Positions 48,814 through 58,339 of a DNA stretch of 64,000 bases are shown piece by piece. Under the pieces are notes generated by a model. The model made no database searches and had not been told where the DNA came from. It saw only the letters and a program-made list of their open reading frames with translations. The position numbers and the translations under genes were made by a program. The stretch is from contig NZ_NRSM01000009.1 of NCBI RefSeq assembly GCF_016584105.1, positions 1 through 64,000 of the forward strand. The letters are read 5' to 3'. Position 1 is the stretch's first letter; each line of letters starts with the position of its first letter. Origin of the DNA: Ectothiorhodospira shaposhnikovii (GTDB taxonomy: Bacteria; Pseudomonadota; Gammaproteobacteria; Ectothiorhodospirales; Ectothiorhodospiraceae).

Positions 48814-51137
48814 GTACCAGCTCCCGGCTCCATAGGGGCCACCATGGGCGACCCGAGCCTGCGATTGAGTCGCATCAGTTCATCCACGTCAAGGATCAGG
48901 GCCACCCTCCCGTCACCCATGATGGTGGCACCGGACACCCCTTCCACCTTTCGGTAATTGGTTTCCAGGCTCTTGATCACAACCTGGTGATGGGCCACCA
49001 GTTCATCCACCAGCAGCGCCGCCCGGCCCTCGTTGGTATCCACGATCACCACGATGCCATCCTCCACCGACATCCTGCGCCCTTGCCGCGAGAAGATACG
49101 CCCCAGTTCAATCAGGGGCAGGTATTCTTCACCCACCTGAAACACACGCCCCTTGCCGGATATCGTCCTGACCTGCTCACGCCGGGGTTGAACGGACTCG
49201 CGAATCGCGGTGAGCGGCAAGATGAAGATCTCGTCTTCCATGCGCACCGACATGCCGTCCAGAATGGCCAGAGTCAAGGGTAACCGGATCACGATCCTTG
49301 TCCCTTGCCCCAACTCGGAGTCGATCTCGATCCGGCCATTCATCTGTTCGATATTGCGGCGCACCACATCCATGCCGACACCGCGACCGGAGATGTCCGT
49401 AACCTTCTCCGCGGTGGAGAAGCCCGGGGCAAAGATGAGTTGCCAGACCTCCTTGCTGGACGGATTGTCGGACACGGGAATGCCCTTTTCCTGCGCCTTA
49501 GCCAGCAGTCGATCCCGGTTCAGGCCGGCACCATCATCGCTCACCTCCACCACGATGTTGCCGCCCTGATGACTGGCGCGCAGCACGATCTGCCCCACTT
49601 CGGGCTTGCCGGCAGCCCGGCGCTCCCCGGGCGGCTCGATGCCATGGTCGATGCTGTTGCGGACCAGGTGATTCAGTGGATCGGCCAGCCGCTCAATCAG
49701 CCCCTTGTCCAGTTCGGTATCTTCCCCCACCAGCTTGAGGTTGACCTTCTTGTTCAGGGAGGCGGCCGTATCCCGGACCACCCGTGGAAAACGGTTGAAC
49801 ACGAAACTGATGGGCATCATGCGGATGGACATGACGGCCTGCTGCAGATCCCGGGAATTCCGTTCCAGGCCGGACAGGCCGTTGAAGATGGACTGATGGC
49901 TCGCCGGGTCCAGACTGGACACCGATTCCGCCAGCATGGCATGGGTGATCACCAGTTCGCCCACCAGATTGATAAGCTGATCCACCTTTTCCACGCTGAC
50001 CCGGATGGAGGCATCTCCCCCGGCAGGCACCCGCCGCGGCGGGGGTTGGCGGCGCCCGCCTCCCGGGAGCGGAGCGGCACCGTCGGAGGGCGGCCCCGGG
50101 GGGGGTGCCGGGTTGTCGACGGATGCTACTCGCCCAGGGCCTCCGGGCGCGTCATCGAAGAAACCAAAACCCTGCGTCACCTCCTCCTGCTCCCGGGTCT
50201 CCAGAGCAGTGACCTGGAGCATGCCTGGGTTACCCTCGAACAACCCGTACCCGGAACGCTCCCGCTCCACCGGTTGGCCGCCACTCCCCGGGGCATCCTC
50301 GAACAGCCCGTATGCCTCCTCCCCACCGACCCCGGCTATGGTTTCCACCACCGGACTGGAGGCTGTAACGCCGTCGACCAGTGGTTCGAAAAAGCCATAA
50401 CCGGGATCGGCATCCGACGCCCCGGGATCGTCCAGGGGTTCCACATGCACGCCGGCGGCATCACAGACAAAGTCCAGCAGATCCATGATCCGGGCACGGG
50501 AAACCGGCGCGGTCAGTTGCCAGCACAGGGTGCCCTCCCCCATGTCCTCTGGCTCAAGGTGCCCCAGTTCTGCCAGGGCAGCGACCAGTCCATCCAGAGA
50601 GTCATCAGGCCCAAGTCCCGCCTGTTCCCGATGAATACGGATCACCCACGCCGGGCAGTACTGTTGATCGCCATCATGCCCGGTTGAGGAACCCGGCTCA
50701 GCAGAGGAATCCGGGGACAGGGGCACGGCAGACGGACCCGGTGTCACCTCCATATCGGACAGTCTTTCCAGCCTGTTGCAGACTTCCGCAATACGGGGGG
50801 CTTCATACAGCCCTCCTTCCTGGTGTGCCGCCAGCTGTGCCTTGAGCACGTCACCGGCGTCCAGAAAGGCGTCCACCATGTCAGTGGTGGGCTGCAGCTC
50901 CTGCTTGCGCAGGCGGTCCAGCAGCGTCTCCAGTACATGGGTCACCCGCGCCATGTCGGTAAAACCGAAGGTGCCGGCCCCCCCCTTGATGGAGTGGGCG
51001 GCACGAAAGATGGCGTTGAGCATCTCCTTGTCGGCCGCATCCACGTCCAGTTCCAGGAGCAGGCTTTCCATTTCGGTCAGGTGCTCGGCAGCCTCGTCGA
51101 AAAACACCTGATAAAACTGGCTCATATCGATGGTCAT
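48810..51137 (-). CDS. cheA: Chemotaxis histidine kinase CheA with aromatic repeat linker
   Basis: A 775-residue chemosensory kinase. P1/Hpt has His48 in [18 protein letters not shown]2-like region (~160-235) precedes a linker carrying four short YGFF/YGLF-type repeats (247-251, 276-280, 297-301, 324-328) and a proline-rich stretch up to ~372. P3 dimerisation ([21 protein letters not shown]) follows, then the HATPase P4 ([33 protein letters not shown]) and the CheW-like P5. Motifs are complete, so it should autophosphorylate and pass phosphate to CheY, CheB and perhaps the two REC proteins later in the run. Overlaps cheW by ATGA. Confidence 0.95.
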   Translation of the reverse strand: MTIDMSQFYQVFFDEAAEHLTEMESLLLELDVDAADKEMLNAIFRAAHSIKGGAGTFGFTDMARVTHVLETLLDRLRKQELQPTTDMVDAFLDAGDVLKAQLAAHQEGGLYEAPRIAEVCNRLERLSDMEVTPGPSAVPLSPDSSAEPGSSTGHDGDQQYCPAWVIRIHREQAGLGPDDSLDGLVAALAELGHLEPEDMGEGTLCWQLTAPVSRARIMDLLDFVCDAAGVHVEPLDDPGASDADPGYGFFEPLVDGVTASSPVVETIAGVGGEEAYGLFEDAPGSGGQPVERERSGYGLFEGNPGMLQVTALETREQEEVTQGFGFFDDAPGGPGRVASVDNPAPPPGPPSDGAAPLPGGGRRQPPPRRVPAGGDASIRVSVEKVDQLINLVGELVITHAMLAESVSSLDPASHQSIFNGLSGLERNSRDLQQAVMSIRMMPISFVFNRFPRVVRDTAASLNKKVNLKLVGEDTELDKGLIERLADPLNHLVRNSIDHGIEPPGERRAAGKPEVGQIVLRASHQGGNIVVEVSDDGAGLNRDRLLAKAQEKGIPVSDNPSSKEVWQLIFAPGFSTAEKVTDISGRGVGMDVVRRNIEQMNGRIEIDSELGQGTRIVIRLPLTLAILDGMSVRMEDEIFILPLTAIRESVQPRREQVRTISGKGRVFQVGEEYLPLIELGRIFSRQGRRMSVEDGIVVIVDTNEGRAALLVDELVAHHQVVIKSLETNYRKVEGVSGATIMGDGRVALILDVDELMRLNRRLGSPMVAPMEPGAGT

Positions 51138-51172
51138 GCCACTTGCCCCTGCATGGGTTGAGGCTTCACGCT

Positions 51173-51538
51173 TCAGCCGATGACCTTACGGACGACCTCC
51201 AGCAATTTCTGGGGATCAAAGGGCTTGACCAGCCATCCGGTGGCCCCCGCAGCCCGCCCCTGGGACTTCATGGCATCCCCCGACTCGGTGGTCAGCATGA
51301 GGATTGGGACCGTCCTGTACTGGGGCAGGCCACGCAGGGCCTTGATCAGACTGATACCATCCATTCGCGGCATGTTCTGATCGGTAAAAATCAGATCGAA
51401 CTGTCCCGCACGGGCCTTGTCGAGGCCGTCCTGGCCATCCACCGCTTCGGTAACGGCATATCCCGCCCCCTTGAGCGTGAAGGACACCATCTGGCGAATG
51501 GAGGCGGAGTCATCCACCGTGAGGATCGTCTTGGGCAT
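51173..51538 (-). CDS. cheY: Single-domain response regulator CheY
   Basis: A 121-residue receiver. Asp pair in TVDDSASIRQM, phosphoacceptor Asp in LIFTDQNMPRMDG, the switch Thr/Ser in ILMLTTESG and the conserved Lys in WLVKPFDPQK. It is the first gene of the long co-directional chemosensory run; AAGGAG sits well before its ATG. As a lone receiver it can move phosphate from CheA to the flagellar motor or act as a phosphate sink in a non-flagellar system. No flagellar genes are in the window. Confidence 0.95.
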   Translation of the reverse strand: MPKTILTVDDSASIRQMVSFTLKGAGYAVTEAVDGQDGLDKARAGQFDLIFTDQNMPRMDGISLIKALRGLPQYRTVPILMLTTESGDAMKSQGRAAGATGWLVKPFDPQKLLEVVRKVIG

Positions 51539-51569
51539 TGCGAACTTCTCCTTGATGTCTTACTCCGAA

Positions 51570-51596
51570 TAGTCGGCTCAGAGTGAGCGTTCTTGA
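51570..51596 (-). promoter_or_regulatory. Possible sigma28 (FliA)-type promoter upstream of cheY
   Basis: On the minus strand TCAAGAAC is followed after 11 bases by GCCGACTA, against the sigma28 consensus TAAAGTTT-N11-GCCGATAA. The downstream half matches 6 of 8 positions with exact spacing; the upstream half is weaker. It lies about 32 bases before the cheY ATG. If correct, it would place the whole chemosensory run in the flagellar regulon. Confidence 0.35.
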
Positions 51597-51736
51597 GCCC
51601 AACCGGTTCCACTGAGCATATATCCTAATTTCAAAGAAGACAGAACGTAAGCGAAATGTGACGGACCGCACAAAGGCGTCACCCGAAGCACTGGCACCAG
51701 CAACCCGTACAACCTGTATCACTGACAGGCTACGCC

Positions 51737-51764
51737 AAAAAAAAGGGTGGCCCGAAGGCCACCC
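51737..51764 (-). terminator. Rho-independent terminator of alaC
   Basis: Minus-strand GGGTGGCC-TTCG-GGCCACCC forms an 8-bp GC-rich stem with a UUCG tetraloop, followed by eight T residues (plus-strand A run at 51737-51744). It is 30 bases downstream of the alaC stop, a textbook intrinsic terminator that insulates the chemosensory run from alaC. Confidence 0.92.
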
Positions 51765-51793
51765 CCTTGAAGTCGCCCAGCCGACCTACCGTA

Positions 51794-52999
51794 TCAACCG
51801 GGTCTTTCAGCCTCGGCCTTGGCATCGGCACGGAACATGGCCTTGATTCCCCTGAGGGCCTGACGGGTCCGGTGTTCGTTTTCGATCAGGCCGAAACGGA
51901 CGTGAGTATCGCCGTAGCTGCCGAAACCGATCCCCGGGGACACCGCGACCTTGGCATCCCGCAACAGTTTCTTACAGAACTCCAGGGACCCCATGTGCTG
52001 GTACTGTTCTGGAATGGGCGCCCACACGAACATGGTGGCCTTGGGTTTTTCCACCGGCCAGCCCAGGGCATTGAGGCCGTCGCAGAGCACATCCCGGCGT
52101 ACCCGGTACAGCTGGCGGATCTCCTCGACACATTCCTGGGGGCCTTCCAGGGCGGTGATGGCTGCCACCTGGATCGGGGTGAAGGTACCGTAGTCAAGAT
52201 AGGACTTGATTCTGCCCAGGGCGGATACCAGAGTGGGATTGCCGCACATGAAACCCACCCGCCAACCAGGCATGTTGTAGGTCTTGGACAGGGTGTAGAA
52301 CTCCACCGCCAGGTCCTTGGCGCCGGGTACCTGCAGGATGGAAGGGGCCTTGTAGCCGTCAAACACAATCTCCGCATAGGCCAGGTCATGAACTACCCAG
52401 ATCTTGTGCTCACGGGCAATGGCCACCACCTTCTCGAAGAATTCCAGCTCCACGCACTGGGTGGTGGGATTGGCGGGGAAATTCAGGATCAGCATCTTGG
52501 GACGCGGCCAGGAATCCTGGATGGAGCGCTCCAGCTCGGCAAAAAAATCCACATCCGGCGTCAGCGGGACATGGCGGATATCGGCGCCGGCGATGACGCA
52601 GCCGTAGGGGTGAATGGGATAGGCCGGATTGGGCACCAGCACCGCATCGCCGGGCCCCAGCGTCGCCAGCGCAAGATGGGCCAGCCCTTCCTTGGAACCG
52701 ATGGTGACGATGGATTCGGTCTCCGGGTCCAGATCCACGTCATAGGTATCCTTGTACCAGCGGCAGATGGCCCGCCGCAGACGCGGGATGCCCTTGGACA
52801 TGGAATAGCGGTGGGTGTCACCGCGCCGCGATGCCTCCACCAGCTTTTCGACGATGTGATCCGGGGTGGGCTGATCCGGATTCCCCATGCCGAAATCAAT
52901 CACATCCTCGCCTCTGGCACGGGCCTTGGCCTTCAGGTCATTGACGATACTGAAGACGTAGGGGGGAAGTCGCTTGATTCTCGGAAACTCTTCGATCAC
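51794..52999 (-). CDS. alaC: Alanine-type aminotransferase (AlaC-like, class I/II)
   Basis: A 401-residue PLP enzyme of fold type I, probably making alanine or interconverting pyruvate and glutamate. The pyridoxal lysine is in [16 protein letters not shown], the N-terminal [21 protein letters not shown] and the cofactor-binding [22 protein letters not shown] are typical of AlaC/YfdZ-like enzymes. The start codon is a GTG at 52999 ([16 protein letters not shown]), with no alternative ATG nearby. It is monocistronic with a strong terminator and is divergent from the Mth938-like gene. Confidence 0.92.
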   Translation of the reverse strand: MIEEFPRIKRLPPYVFSIVNDLKAKARARGEDVIDFGMGNPDQPTPDHIVEKLVEASRRGDTHRYSMSKGIPRLRRAICRWYKDTYDVDLDPETESIVTIGSKEGLAHLALATLGPGDAVLVPNPAYPIHPYGCVIAGADIRHVPLTPDVDFFAELERSIQDSWPRPKMLILNFPANPTTQCVELEFFEKVVAIAREHKIWVVHDLAYAEIVFDGYKAPSILQVPGAKDLAVEFYTLSKTYNMPGWRVGFMCGNPTLVSALGRIKSYLDYGTFTPIQVAAITALEGPQECVEEIRQLYRVRRDVLCDGLNALGWPVEKPKATMFVWAPIPEQYQHMGSLEFCKKLLRDAKVAVSPGIGFGSYGDTHVRFGLIENEHRTRQALRGIKAMFRADAKAEAERPG

Positions 53000-53136
53000 A
53001 GGGGTAATCCGCGTTGCAGAAGGGGAAGAATGAGAAGACTGCAGATAAACCGGAAACGATACTGGGCACCCGGAAACCTGTCAATCAGGTGGATCCGCAC
53101 TTGCCTTGCCGGGACCGTGGCGTTAGCTTCGACCCC

Positions 53137-53514
53137 ATGAAGATGACTCGCGAATACGGTGACGGCCAGCACGTGATCACGGCCCATGGCACGACCTGGA
53201 TTCAGGTCAACCAGACCCGCTACGAGAGCAGCCTGGTGGTGCTGCCCCACGCCCTCATCCCAGACTGGGGCGTGGGTTCCAGGGAGGCACTGTCCCTGGA
53301 GAGTCTGGAACCCATCCTGTCGCACTCACCGGAGATCATCCTGCTGGGGACCGGTCCGGAACCGCGGTTCCCTGCCAGGGAAGTTCTGCAGCGGTTCCGG
53401 GATCTTCGCATCGGCCTGGAAATCATGGACACCCCCGCCGCCTGCCGCACCTACAATGCCATCATGAGCGAAGGGCGGCGGGTGGCCGCCGCCCTGATGC
53501 TGCCGGGAAACTGA
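53137..53514 (+). CDS. Mth938-like domain protein (NDUFAF3/DUF498 family)
   Basis: A 125-residue protein with the Mth938-like beta-fold (residues ~15-120; SSLVVLPHALIPDWGV, PEIILLGTGPEPRFP, IGLEIMDTPAACRTYNAIMSEGRRVAAALML). Eukaryotic relatives assist respiratory complex I assembly; bacterial roles are not well defined. The frame starts at 53014, but the ATG at 53137 (MKMTREYG) gives the normal length; the next ATG at 53143 is also possible. It converges with rpoS. Confidence 0.88.
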   Translation: MKMTREYGDGQHVITAHGTTWIQVNQTRYESSLVVLPHALIPDWGVGSREALSLESLEPILSHSPEIILLGTGPEPRFPAREVLQRFRDLRIGLEIMDTPAACRTYNAIMSEGRRVAAALMLPGN

Positions 53515-53537
53515 AGGCCCACCCGCCGGGAAAGGCT

Positions 53538-54578
53538 TCAGTTCTGCAGCAGCGTCTCTTCGGAAAACCCCCGGCTTTCCAGGATCTTGCGCAGACGTTT
53601 CAAGGCATCCATCTGGATCTGCCGCACCCGTTCCCGGGTGACGCCCAGTTCAAGCCCCACCTGTTCCAGGGTACTGCGCTCGAAGCCATGGAGCCCGAAG
53701 CGGCGCACGATCACTTCCCGCTGTTTTTCGTCCAGTTCCATCAGCCACTCGTCCACATAATGGACCACGTCCTCGTCCTGGATCAGTTCGGAGGGCTCCG
53801 GCGTCTGTTCGTCGGGAATGACATCCAGCAGGGGACGGTCGCTCTCCTTGCCGATGGGCAGGTCCACCGAAGTCACCCGCTCCGACAGCGCCAGCATCTT
53901 CTTTACATCCTGCACCGGTTTGTCCAGGTGTCTGGCCACCTCCTCCGCCGTCGGCTCGTGATCCAGTTCCTGGGCCAGCTGTCGGGATGCGCGCAAATAG
54001 ACGTTCAGTTCCTTGATGACATGGATGGGCAGACGGATGGTCCGCGTCTGGTTCATGATCGCACGCTCAATGGTCTGGCGGATCCACCAGGTGGCGTAGG
54101 TGGAAAAGCGAAAGCCCCGTTCCGGGTCAAACTTTTCCACCGCCCGGATCAGCCCCAGATTGCCCTCTTCGATGAGATCCAGCAGGGCCAGACCGCGATT
54201 CATGTACCGGCGGGCGATCTTGACCACCAGGCGCAGATTGCATTCGATCATCTTGCATCGACCGTACTCGTCCCCCCGCTGGGCCAGACGCGAGTAATGG
54301 ACCTCCTCCTCCGGTGTCAGCAGGGGTGAGAACTCGATCTCGCTCAGATAGATCCGGGTGGCATCCATGTCGCTCTTGGGCACTTCGCCCGCGGCGAAAA
54401 CCCTGGGTTGATCTTCATCTTCCGCCACTGACGACTCCGCCTCATCGGCATCCACATCCGCCAGTGATGACGATGGAGTCTGTTCAGGGTCTAGTGTTTC
54501 CTCCTCGACACGTTCATCCTCATCCGGCCGCTCTTCCTCATCCTCAAACACGGGGTTCTTGTCTCGCCGCCTGGGCAT
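53538..54578 (-). CDS. rpoS: RNA polymerase sigma factor RpoS
   Basis: The stationary-phase/general-stress sigma factor, 346 residues. An acidic N-terminal region of ~65 residues ([16 protein letters not shown]) is followed by region 1.2/2 ([52 protein letters not shown]), region 3 and region 4 ([31 protein letters not shown]). ATWWIRQ and [13 protein letters not shown] are RpoS-type. AGGAGG precedes the ATG. It is downstream of nlpD, matching the conserved gammaproteobacterial surE-pcm-nlpD-rpoS order. Regulation probably includes an nlpD-internal promoter. Confidence 0.95.
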   Translation of the reverse strand: MPRRRDKNPVFEDEEERPDEDERVEEETLDPEQTPSSSLADVDADEAESSVAEDEDQPRVFAAGEVPKSDMDATRIYLSEIEFSPLLTPEEEVHYSRLAQRGDEYGRCKMIECNLRLVVKIARRYMNRGLALLDLIEEGNLGLIRAVEKFDPERGFRFSTYATWWIRQTIERAIMNQTRTIRLPIHVIKELNVYLRASRQLAQELDHEPTAEEVARHLDKPVQDVKKMLALSERVTSVDLPIGKESDRPLLDVIPDEQTPEPSELIQDEDVVHYVDEWLMELDEKQREVIVRRFGLHGFERSTLEQVGLELGVTRERVRQIQMDALKRLRKILESRGFSEETLLQN

Positions 54579-54611
54579 GTGACCTCCTGTGCGGGGCTGC
54601 CACGCCCCTTG

Positions 54612-55529
54612 TTATCGGTCTGGCATGTAACGCAAGGGATCCACCGGCTTTCCATCCTTGCGAATCTCGAAATGCAGCATGGGTCGATCCGTACCGGAGT
54701 CACCAAGCAGGGCGATCTGCTGTCCCGCAGCTACCCTGGCACCTTCGTTGACAAGGATATTGTCATTATGACCGTAAGCACTTAGATAACTATCGTTGTG
54801 CTTAATGATAATAAGCTTCCCATATCCGACAAGTCCACTTCCACTGTAAACCACGCGACCGGCGGCGGCGGCGCGCACCGGCTGGCCACGCTGACCGGCG
54901 ATGGCAATACCTTTTTTGCCGGTCCCCTGCGCATCGAAGCGACGAATGACCTGGCCATTGGTAGGCCATTGCCAGACCAGGGGACCACCTGAGGCCGCCG
55001 GTGACGGTGCAGGGGTGACCGGGTCACGCACCGGCTGGGCCACGGGGGCCGGGCGAGGCGGCGTGGAGGCAGCGGGCGGGGGTGTCGTCGTCGGGACGGG
55101 TCTGGAGGAAGCCGGGGCCGTTGGCTCGGGACGGGCGGCGGGCGCGGAAGAAGCGGAAGTGGACGGCGCCGGGACCGGTGCCGGTGTCGGCGTGGATGCC
55201 CGCGGCGGCGGGGAGTCGGCCGGGGTTTCCCGGGGAGCGGTCGCCGTGGTCCGTGGCGGCGTGGCAGTCGTTGCCGCTGCCGTTGCCGTCCTGGACTGTC
55301 CCGGTAGCGGATTCATCCGCAGGCGCTGGCCGGGATAGATGGTGTAAGGCTCGCGAATCCCGTTCCAGCGGGCCAGCTCCTGCCATTCCAGGCCATAACG
55401 CCAGGCAATCGAATAGAGGGTTTCATGCTGACGAACCGTATAGGTTCCGGAGCGAAACGCCGGATCTTCGGGTTTGATGGCAGCGCAACCCGATAACAAC
55501 AGCAACAGAATGAGCGCCAGTCCCTTCAC
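54612..55529 (-). CDS. nlpD: NlpD-like lipoprotein with LysM and M23 domains
   Basis: An outer-membrane lipoprotein that in other species activates the cell-division amidase AmiC. A start at the GTG (55529) gives a lipoprotein signal VKGLALILLLLLSGC with lipidated Cys15; the frame to 55565 would add a non-signal N-terminus. LysM (GTYTVRQHETLYSIAW...YPGQRLRM) follows, then ~100 residues of Ala/Pro/Thr-rich linker and an M23 (LytM) domain. In the M23 domain the first metal motif HxxxD is replaced (KKGIAIAGQ), so it is probably enzymatically dead, as in NlpD. Ten bases follow the yqaA stop; rpoS is next. Confidence 0.9.
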   Translation of the reverse strand: MKGLALILLLLLSGCAAIKPEDPAFRSGTYTVRQHETLYSIAWRYGLEWQELARWNGIREPYTIYPGQRLRMNPLPGQSRTATAAATTATPPRTTATAPRETPADSPPPRASTPTPAPVPAPSTSASSAPAARPEPTAPASSRPVPTTTPPPAASTPPRPAPVAQPVRDPVTPAPSPAASGGPLVWQWPTNGQVIRRFDAQGTGKKGIAIAGQRGQPVRAAAAGRVVYSGSGLVGYGKLIIIKHNDSYLSAYGHNDNILVNEGARVAAGQQIALLGDSGTDRPMLHFEIRKDGKPVDPLRYMPDR

Positions 55530-55539
55530 CGTGTCTCGT

Positions 55540-56124
55540 TCATCCGTACCAATGATAAAGAGCAACCGCCAGCAACAGGCAGGCCACCGTCACCCATCCC
55601 AGCCATTCGATATAGGGCCGCAGTTTTGGTTCCACCACGGGACCCAGCCAGCTGATCAAAAGCGCCACGGCAAAGAACCGTGCGCCCCGCCCCAGAAACG
55701 ATGCGATGAGGAAGGGCAACAGGGCCATGGACAGGGCGCCGGCGGTGATGGTGAACAGCTTGTAGGGAATGGGAGAAAAGCCAGCCACCAGCACCACCCA
55801 AACCCCCCAATGGGTAAACCACTCCTTGGCCCGTGCCAGCTCATCGCCATAGCCCGCCGTCAGGATCACGGGTTCCAGCAGGCCAAAGGCCAGATATCCG
55901 AGCAGGTACCCCAGCAACCCGCCCAGCACCGAAAACAGGGTGGTGATGAAGGCCAGATACAGTCCCTGATGGGGCCGGGCCGCCGCCATCGGGGCCAGCA
56001 TCACATCGGGAGGCACGGGAAAAAAAGACGATTCGGCAAAGGACAGGGCGGCAAGATATCGCGGCGCATGCCGATGCCTTGACCAGACCATGACACGGTC
56101 GTACAGCGGCCCGAACAACCTCAT
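55540..56124 (-). CDS. yqaA: YqaA/DedA-family inner-membrane protein
   Basis: A 194-residue SNARE-associated (VTT-fold) membrane protein. Helices include [22 protein letters not shown] and [19 protein letters not shown]; the re-entrant, proline-containing segment [19 protein letters not shown] and [16 protein letters not shown] are typical. The family members are linked to membrane phospholipid handling, but the YqaA branch is not well studied. It overlaps the pcm stop by ATGA and separates pcm from nlpD, a small variation of the usual order. Confidence 0.9.
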   Translation of the reverse strand: MRLFGPLYDRVMVWSRHRHAPRYLAALSFAESSFFPVPPDVMLAPMAAARPHQGLYLAFITTLFSVLGGLLGYLLGYLAFGLLEPVILTAGYGDELARAKEWFTHWGVWVVLVAGFSPIPYKLFTITAGALSMALLPFLIASFLGRGARFFAVALLISWLGPVVEPKLRPYIEWLGWVTVACLLLAVALYHWYG

Positions 56125-56786
56125 GATACCTCTCCGGGCAACAGGGGCACGAAACTGACCGGCCCCAGCTCATCCTTGACGAAGGCCTTCGGGGTCCGGG
56201 TGATGCGCACCAGGGACTGGATCTCCTGCTCTCCTCCCACCGGGGCCAGCAACCGTCCCCCCACCTTGAGCTGCAAAAGCAGGGGCTCGGGAATTTCCCT
56301 GGGAGCAGCCGTAAGGAGGATGCCGTCATAGGGGGCATTCTCGGGCCAGCCATGGGTACCATCCGTATGGCGAAGGCTCACATTGTGCAAGCGCATGCTG
56401 CTGAGCACCTCGCGGGCACGCCGCTGCAAGGGCCTGACCCGTTCAAGGCTGATCACGCGCCCAACGAGCTGGGCCAGTACCGCGGCCTGATAACCCGAAC
56501 CTGTCCCCACCTCCAGCACCAGCTCCGGCAAGTCCCCCTCCAGCAGGGCCTCGGTCATTCTTGCGACGATAAAAGGCTGTGAAATGGTCTGCCCAAATCC
56601 GATCGGCAGTGCCGTGTTTTCATAGGCCCGATGAGCCAACGCTTCATCCACAAACAGATGCCGCGGGGTGGCCCGCATCACCGACAACACCCGAGGATCC
56701 CTGATTCCCAGTTCCCCCAGCCTGCGCGCGAGACGGTCCCGGGCACGCTGGGAGGTCATGCCGATGCCGGCCAGATCGTGGTTCAA
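56121..56786 (-). CDS. pcm: Protein-L-isoaspartate O-methyltransferase
   Basis: A 221-residue SAM-dependent repair enzyme that methylates isoaspartyl residues in aged proteins. The N-terminal helix [32 protein letters not shown] and SAM motif [21 protein letters not shown] are standard. It overlaps surE upstream and yqaA downstream by four bases each, so the genes are translationally coupled in the stationary-phase cluster. Confidence 0.95.
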   Translation of the reverse strand: MNHDLAGIGMTSQRARDRLARRLGELGIRDPRVLSVMRATPRHLFVDEALAHRAYENTALPIGFGQTISQPFIVARMTEALLEGDLPELVLEVGTGSGYQAAVLAQLVGRVISLERVRPLQRRAREVLSSMRLHNVSLRHTDGTHGWPENAPYDGILLTAAPREIPEPLLLQLKVGGRLLAPVGGEQEIQSLVRITRTPKAFVKDELGPVSFVPLLPGEVS

Positions 56787-57535
56787 GCCTGCTCTCCCGT
56801 CAGCCAGCGACCGACCACATCCATGGCATCGTAGCGGGTCAGGTCGACCTGGATCGGCGTCACGGACACGAAGCCGGAACGGATCGCATGAAAATCGGTA
56901 CCAGGCCCGGCATCCTGCTCCGGTCCGGCCGGCCCAACCCAGTAAATGGGGCGCCCTCTGGGGTCGGTCGCCCGGGTCACGGGTTCTGCCTTGTGGCGAT
57001 GCCCCAGCCGCGTGCTCTGGAATCCACGAATCTCATCCCAGGGCAGGTTGGGAACATTGACATTCAGAATCGTGTCCGAAGGCAGGGGCATGTTGCGCAA
57101 CCGTTCCAGCAGTTCCATGACGGCACGGGCGGCAGAATCAAAATGGTTACTGGGATACCCCGCCAGAGAAACAGCGATGGCGGGCAATCCCAGGAAACGC
57201 CCCTCCATGGCGGCGGCGACGGTTCCCGAGTAGAGCACATCGTCTCCCAGATTCGCACCCGAGTTGATCCCCGAGATCACCATGTCCGGTTCCTGTTCCA
57301 GCAGTCCCGTGATGGCCAGATGCACACAGTCCGTCGGGGTGCCGTCCACCCGCACATCGCCATTATCGAGGGTCTCCGGCCTCAGCGGCCTGGACAAGGT
57401 CAGGGAATTGCTGGCGCCACTGCGGTCACGGTCGGGTGCCACCACATTCACCTCGGCACAGGTTCTGAGGGCCTTCGCCAATATCTGGAGGCCCGGTGCG
57501 TGGACACCATCATCGTTACTGAGCAGTATGCGCAT
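56783..57535 (-). CDS. surE: 5'/3'-nucleotidase SurE
   Basis: A metal-dependent nucleotidase and exopolyphosphatase important for stationary-phase survival, 250 residues. The N-terminal [15 protein letters not shown] carries the acidic metal ligands. [16 protein letters not shown] and [27 protein letters not shown] are the family signatures. It overlaps pcm by ATGA and is the first gene of the surE-pcm-yqaA-nlpD-rpoS run; the divergent Smr gene lies 145 bases away. Confidence 0.95.
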   Translation of the reverse strand: MRILLSNDDGVHAPGLQILAKALRTCAEVNVVAPDRDRSGASNSLTLSRPLRPETLDNGDVRVDGTPTDCVHLAITGLLEQEPDMVISGINSGANLGDDVLYSGTVAAAMEGRFLGLPAIAVSLAGYPSNHFDSAARAVMELLERLRNMPLPSDTILNVNVPNLPWDEIRGFQSTRLGHRHKAEPVTRATDPRGRPIYWVGPAGPEQDAGPGTDFHAIRSGFVSVTPIQVDLTRYDAMDVVGRWLTGEQA

Positions 57536-57680
57536 AGGGAGTCACTTTGAAGTCAAGTGGTTAATATACTGGAAAGCCCGTCCTTGTCGCATGCCCTCTG
57601 CATCTTTCCGACAGGCGGAATCATGGTATCCCATCACCCCAACCCGTCAGCAGACGCGCACTGACATCGGATTCAAGAAC

Positions 57681-58223
57681 ATGCCTGTCAAAGACCCGCA
57701 GGATGACGACAGCACTCTCTTCCGTCAGGCCGTCGGTCCGGTGGAACCCGTGAAAACAGACCGCGCCATACTACAGCGGCGGCGCCCCTCCCCTCATCCC
57801 CGTCAAACCGAAGCCGATCAGCGTCGGGCCCTGGAAGATCTGGCGGAAGATCCCTTTCGGGCAACCGACATACAGCCTGGAGACGAGCTGTTATTTTTCC
57901 GGGAGGGCCTTCAGCGGCAGGTGATCAGGAAACTGCGACGAGGGCATTACCGGATCGCGGCGGAGCTTGATCTCCATGGCATGACGGCGCGCGAGGCCCA
58001 CGCCGAGCTGAGTCTTTTCCTTGCCGCCGCCAGGGAGAGACGGCTGCGGTGTGTCAGAATCATTCACGGCAAAGGACTGCGCTCCAGCAACAAGGGACCG
58101 GTACTCAAGAGCCGGGTTGCTCACTGGCTGCAGCAACGATCCGAGATCCTGGCATTCTGCTCGGCCCCTCCAGCAGAGGGCGGCACCGGAGCAGTGCTGG
58201 TCCTGCTCCGGCTCTCCGGGTAA
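57681..58223 (+). CDS. Smr-domain (MutS2-type) protein
   Basis: A 180-residue protein with a C-terminal Smr domain (~95-180; LDLHGMTAREAHAELSLFL and RCVRIIHGKGLRS, the LDxHG and HGxG motifs) and a basic, flexible N-terminus. Stand-alone Smr proteins in gammaproteobacteria (YdaL/SmrA/SmrB-like) can nick RNA or DNA; SmrB cleaves mRNA at collided ribosomes. The assignment to SmrA or SmrB is not made here. The frame opens much earlier at 57264, inside the surE region, but homology starts at the ATG at 57681. Confidence 0.88.
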   Translation: MPVKDPQDDDSTLFRQAVGPVEPVKTDRAILQRRRPSPHPRQTEADQRRALEDLAEDPFRATDIQPGDELLFFREGLQRQVIRKLRRGHYRIAAELDLHGMTAREAHAELSLFLAAARERRLRCVRIIHGKGLRSSNKGPVLKSRVAHWLQQRSEILAFCSAPPAEGGTGAVLVLLRLSG

Positions 58224-58339
58224 CAACGTCACGAGGCCGCTAATCGTTGCACGATACAGATCCATACCATGGTAGTATGAAAACCCATAGGCAGACCCGT
58301 CGTTAGGCCATATCCGCCTCGTTGCCGGGAGGGCATGAC

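Noticed and set aside
58258-58277. Short palindrome ATACCATGGTA upstream of the DUF3365 gene
   Set aside because: The symmetric core is only about ten bases with a broken flank, well within chance expectation; not claimed as an operator.
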